From NCBI GenBank assembly GCA_031288855.1, contig JAITQQ010000080.1, positions 1 through 7,309 on the forward strand: 7,309 nt of DNA, given 5' to 3'. The DNA is from Prevotellaceae bacterium. Its GTDB lineage: Bacteria; Bacteroidota; Bacteroidia; Bacteroidales; UBA932. Below the pieces are notes generated by a model. It ran no database searches. It saw only the letters and a list, made by a program, of their open reading frames with translations, and had not been told where the DNA came from. The stretch's first letter is position 1, and each line of letters starts with the position of its first letter. Positions 7,252 through 7,309 of this stretch are shown here, one piece after another. Made by a program: the position numbers and the translations under genes.

Positions 7252-7309
7252 ATCTTGCCCATCTATCCATAAATGTTTTTGTGAAGTTTTTCTGAATAAC
7301 GTGTTTATA

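Noticed and set aside
7250..7309. Tail of a convergent minus-strand gene (19 open codons ending in TAA at 7250-7252)
   Set aside because: Only 19 codons are visible, which is expected by chance in this sequence; there is no recognisable motif, and the frame's stop overlaps the T tract of the plus-strand terminator. It cannot be ruled out without the next bases.

Overview
This window looks like chromosomal DNA from a member of the Bacteroidota, most likely the order Bacteroidales. The reasons are the style of the adenosylcobalamin-dependent ribonucleotide reductase, a LysM plus type-I periplasmic-binding fusion protein, a small SPOR lipoprotein, AT-rich intergenic stretches with almost no Shine-Dalgarno sequences, and two promoters that match the Bacteroidota pattern TTTG-N19-TAnnTTTG exactly. 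All protein-coding genes look intact except the first, which is cut by the window edge. I see no transposase, tRNA, rRNA, CRISPR array or phage gene.

Layout. On the minus strand, 1-1661 holds the N-terminal 553 residues of a class II ribonucleotide reductase (nrdJ). A gene-free stretch of about 210 bases follows, with an imperfect hairpin and then a strong intrinsic terminator (1818-1857) that closes the next minus-strand gene, a SPOR-domain lipoprotein (1874-2353). That gene has its own promoter (2391-2421). The divergent intergenic region also carries three phased A-tracts next to the start of the plus-strand operon.

The plus-strand operon (2466-7069) has four tightly packed genes: a CapA-family metallophosphatase-like exported protein, purC (SAICAR synthase of purine synthesis), a LysM/periplasmic-binding-fold protein that overlaps purC by four bases, and an unrecognised membrane-anchored coiled-coil protein. 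Apart from purC, all of these products appear to act in the envelope. Together with the divergent SPOR lipoprotein, the locus therefore reads as a cell-wall-associated group around one housekeeping purine gene. This functional link is inference from gene order.

The right end (7070-7309) has no convincing gene but is not empty. A textbook Bacteroidota promoter (7098-7128) is followed by about 115 bases with a chain of hairpins ending in a perfect 9-bp stem and a T7 tract. This is either a small RNA or a transcription-attenuation leader for a gene beyond the window. I could not match it to any RNA family I know, and it is the most interesting item here.
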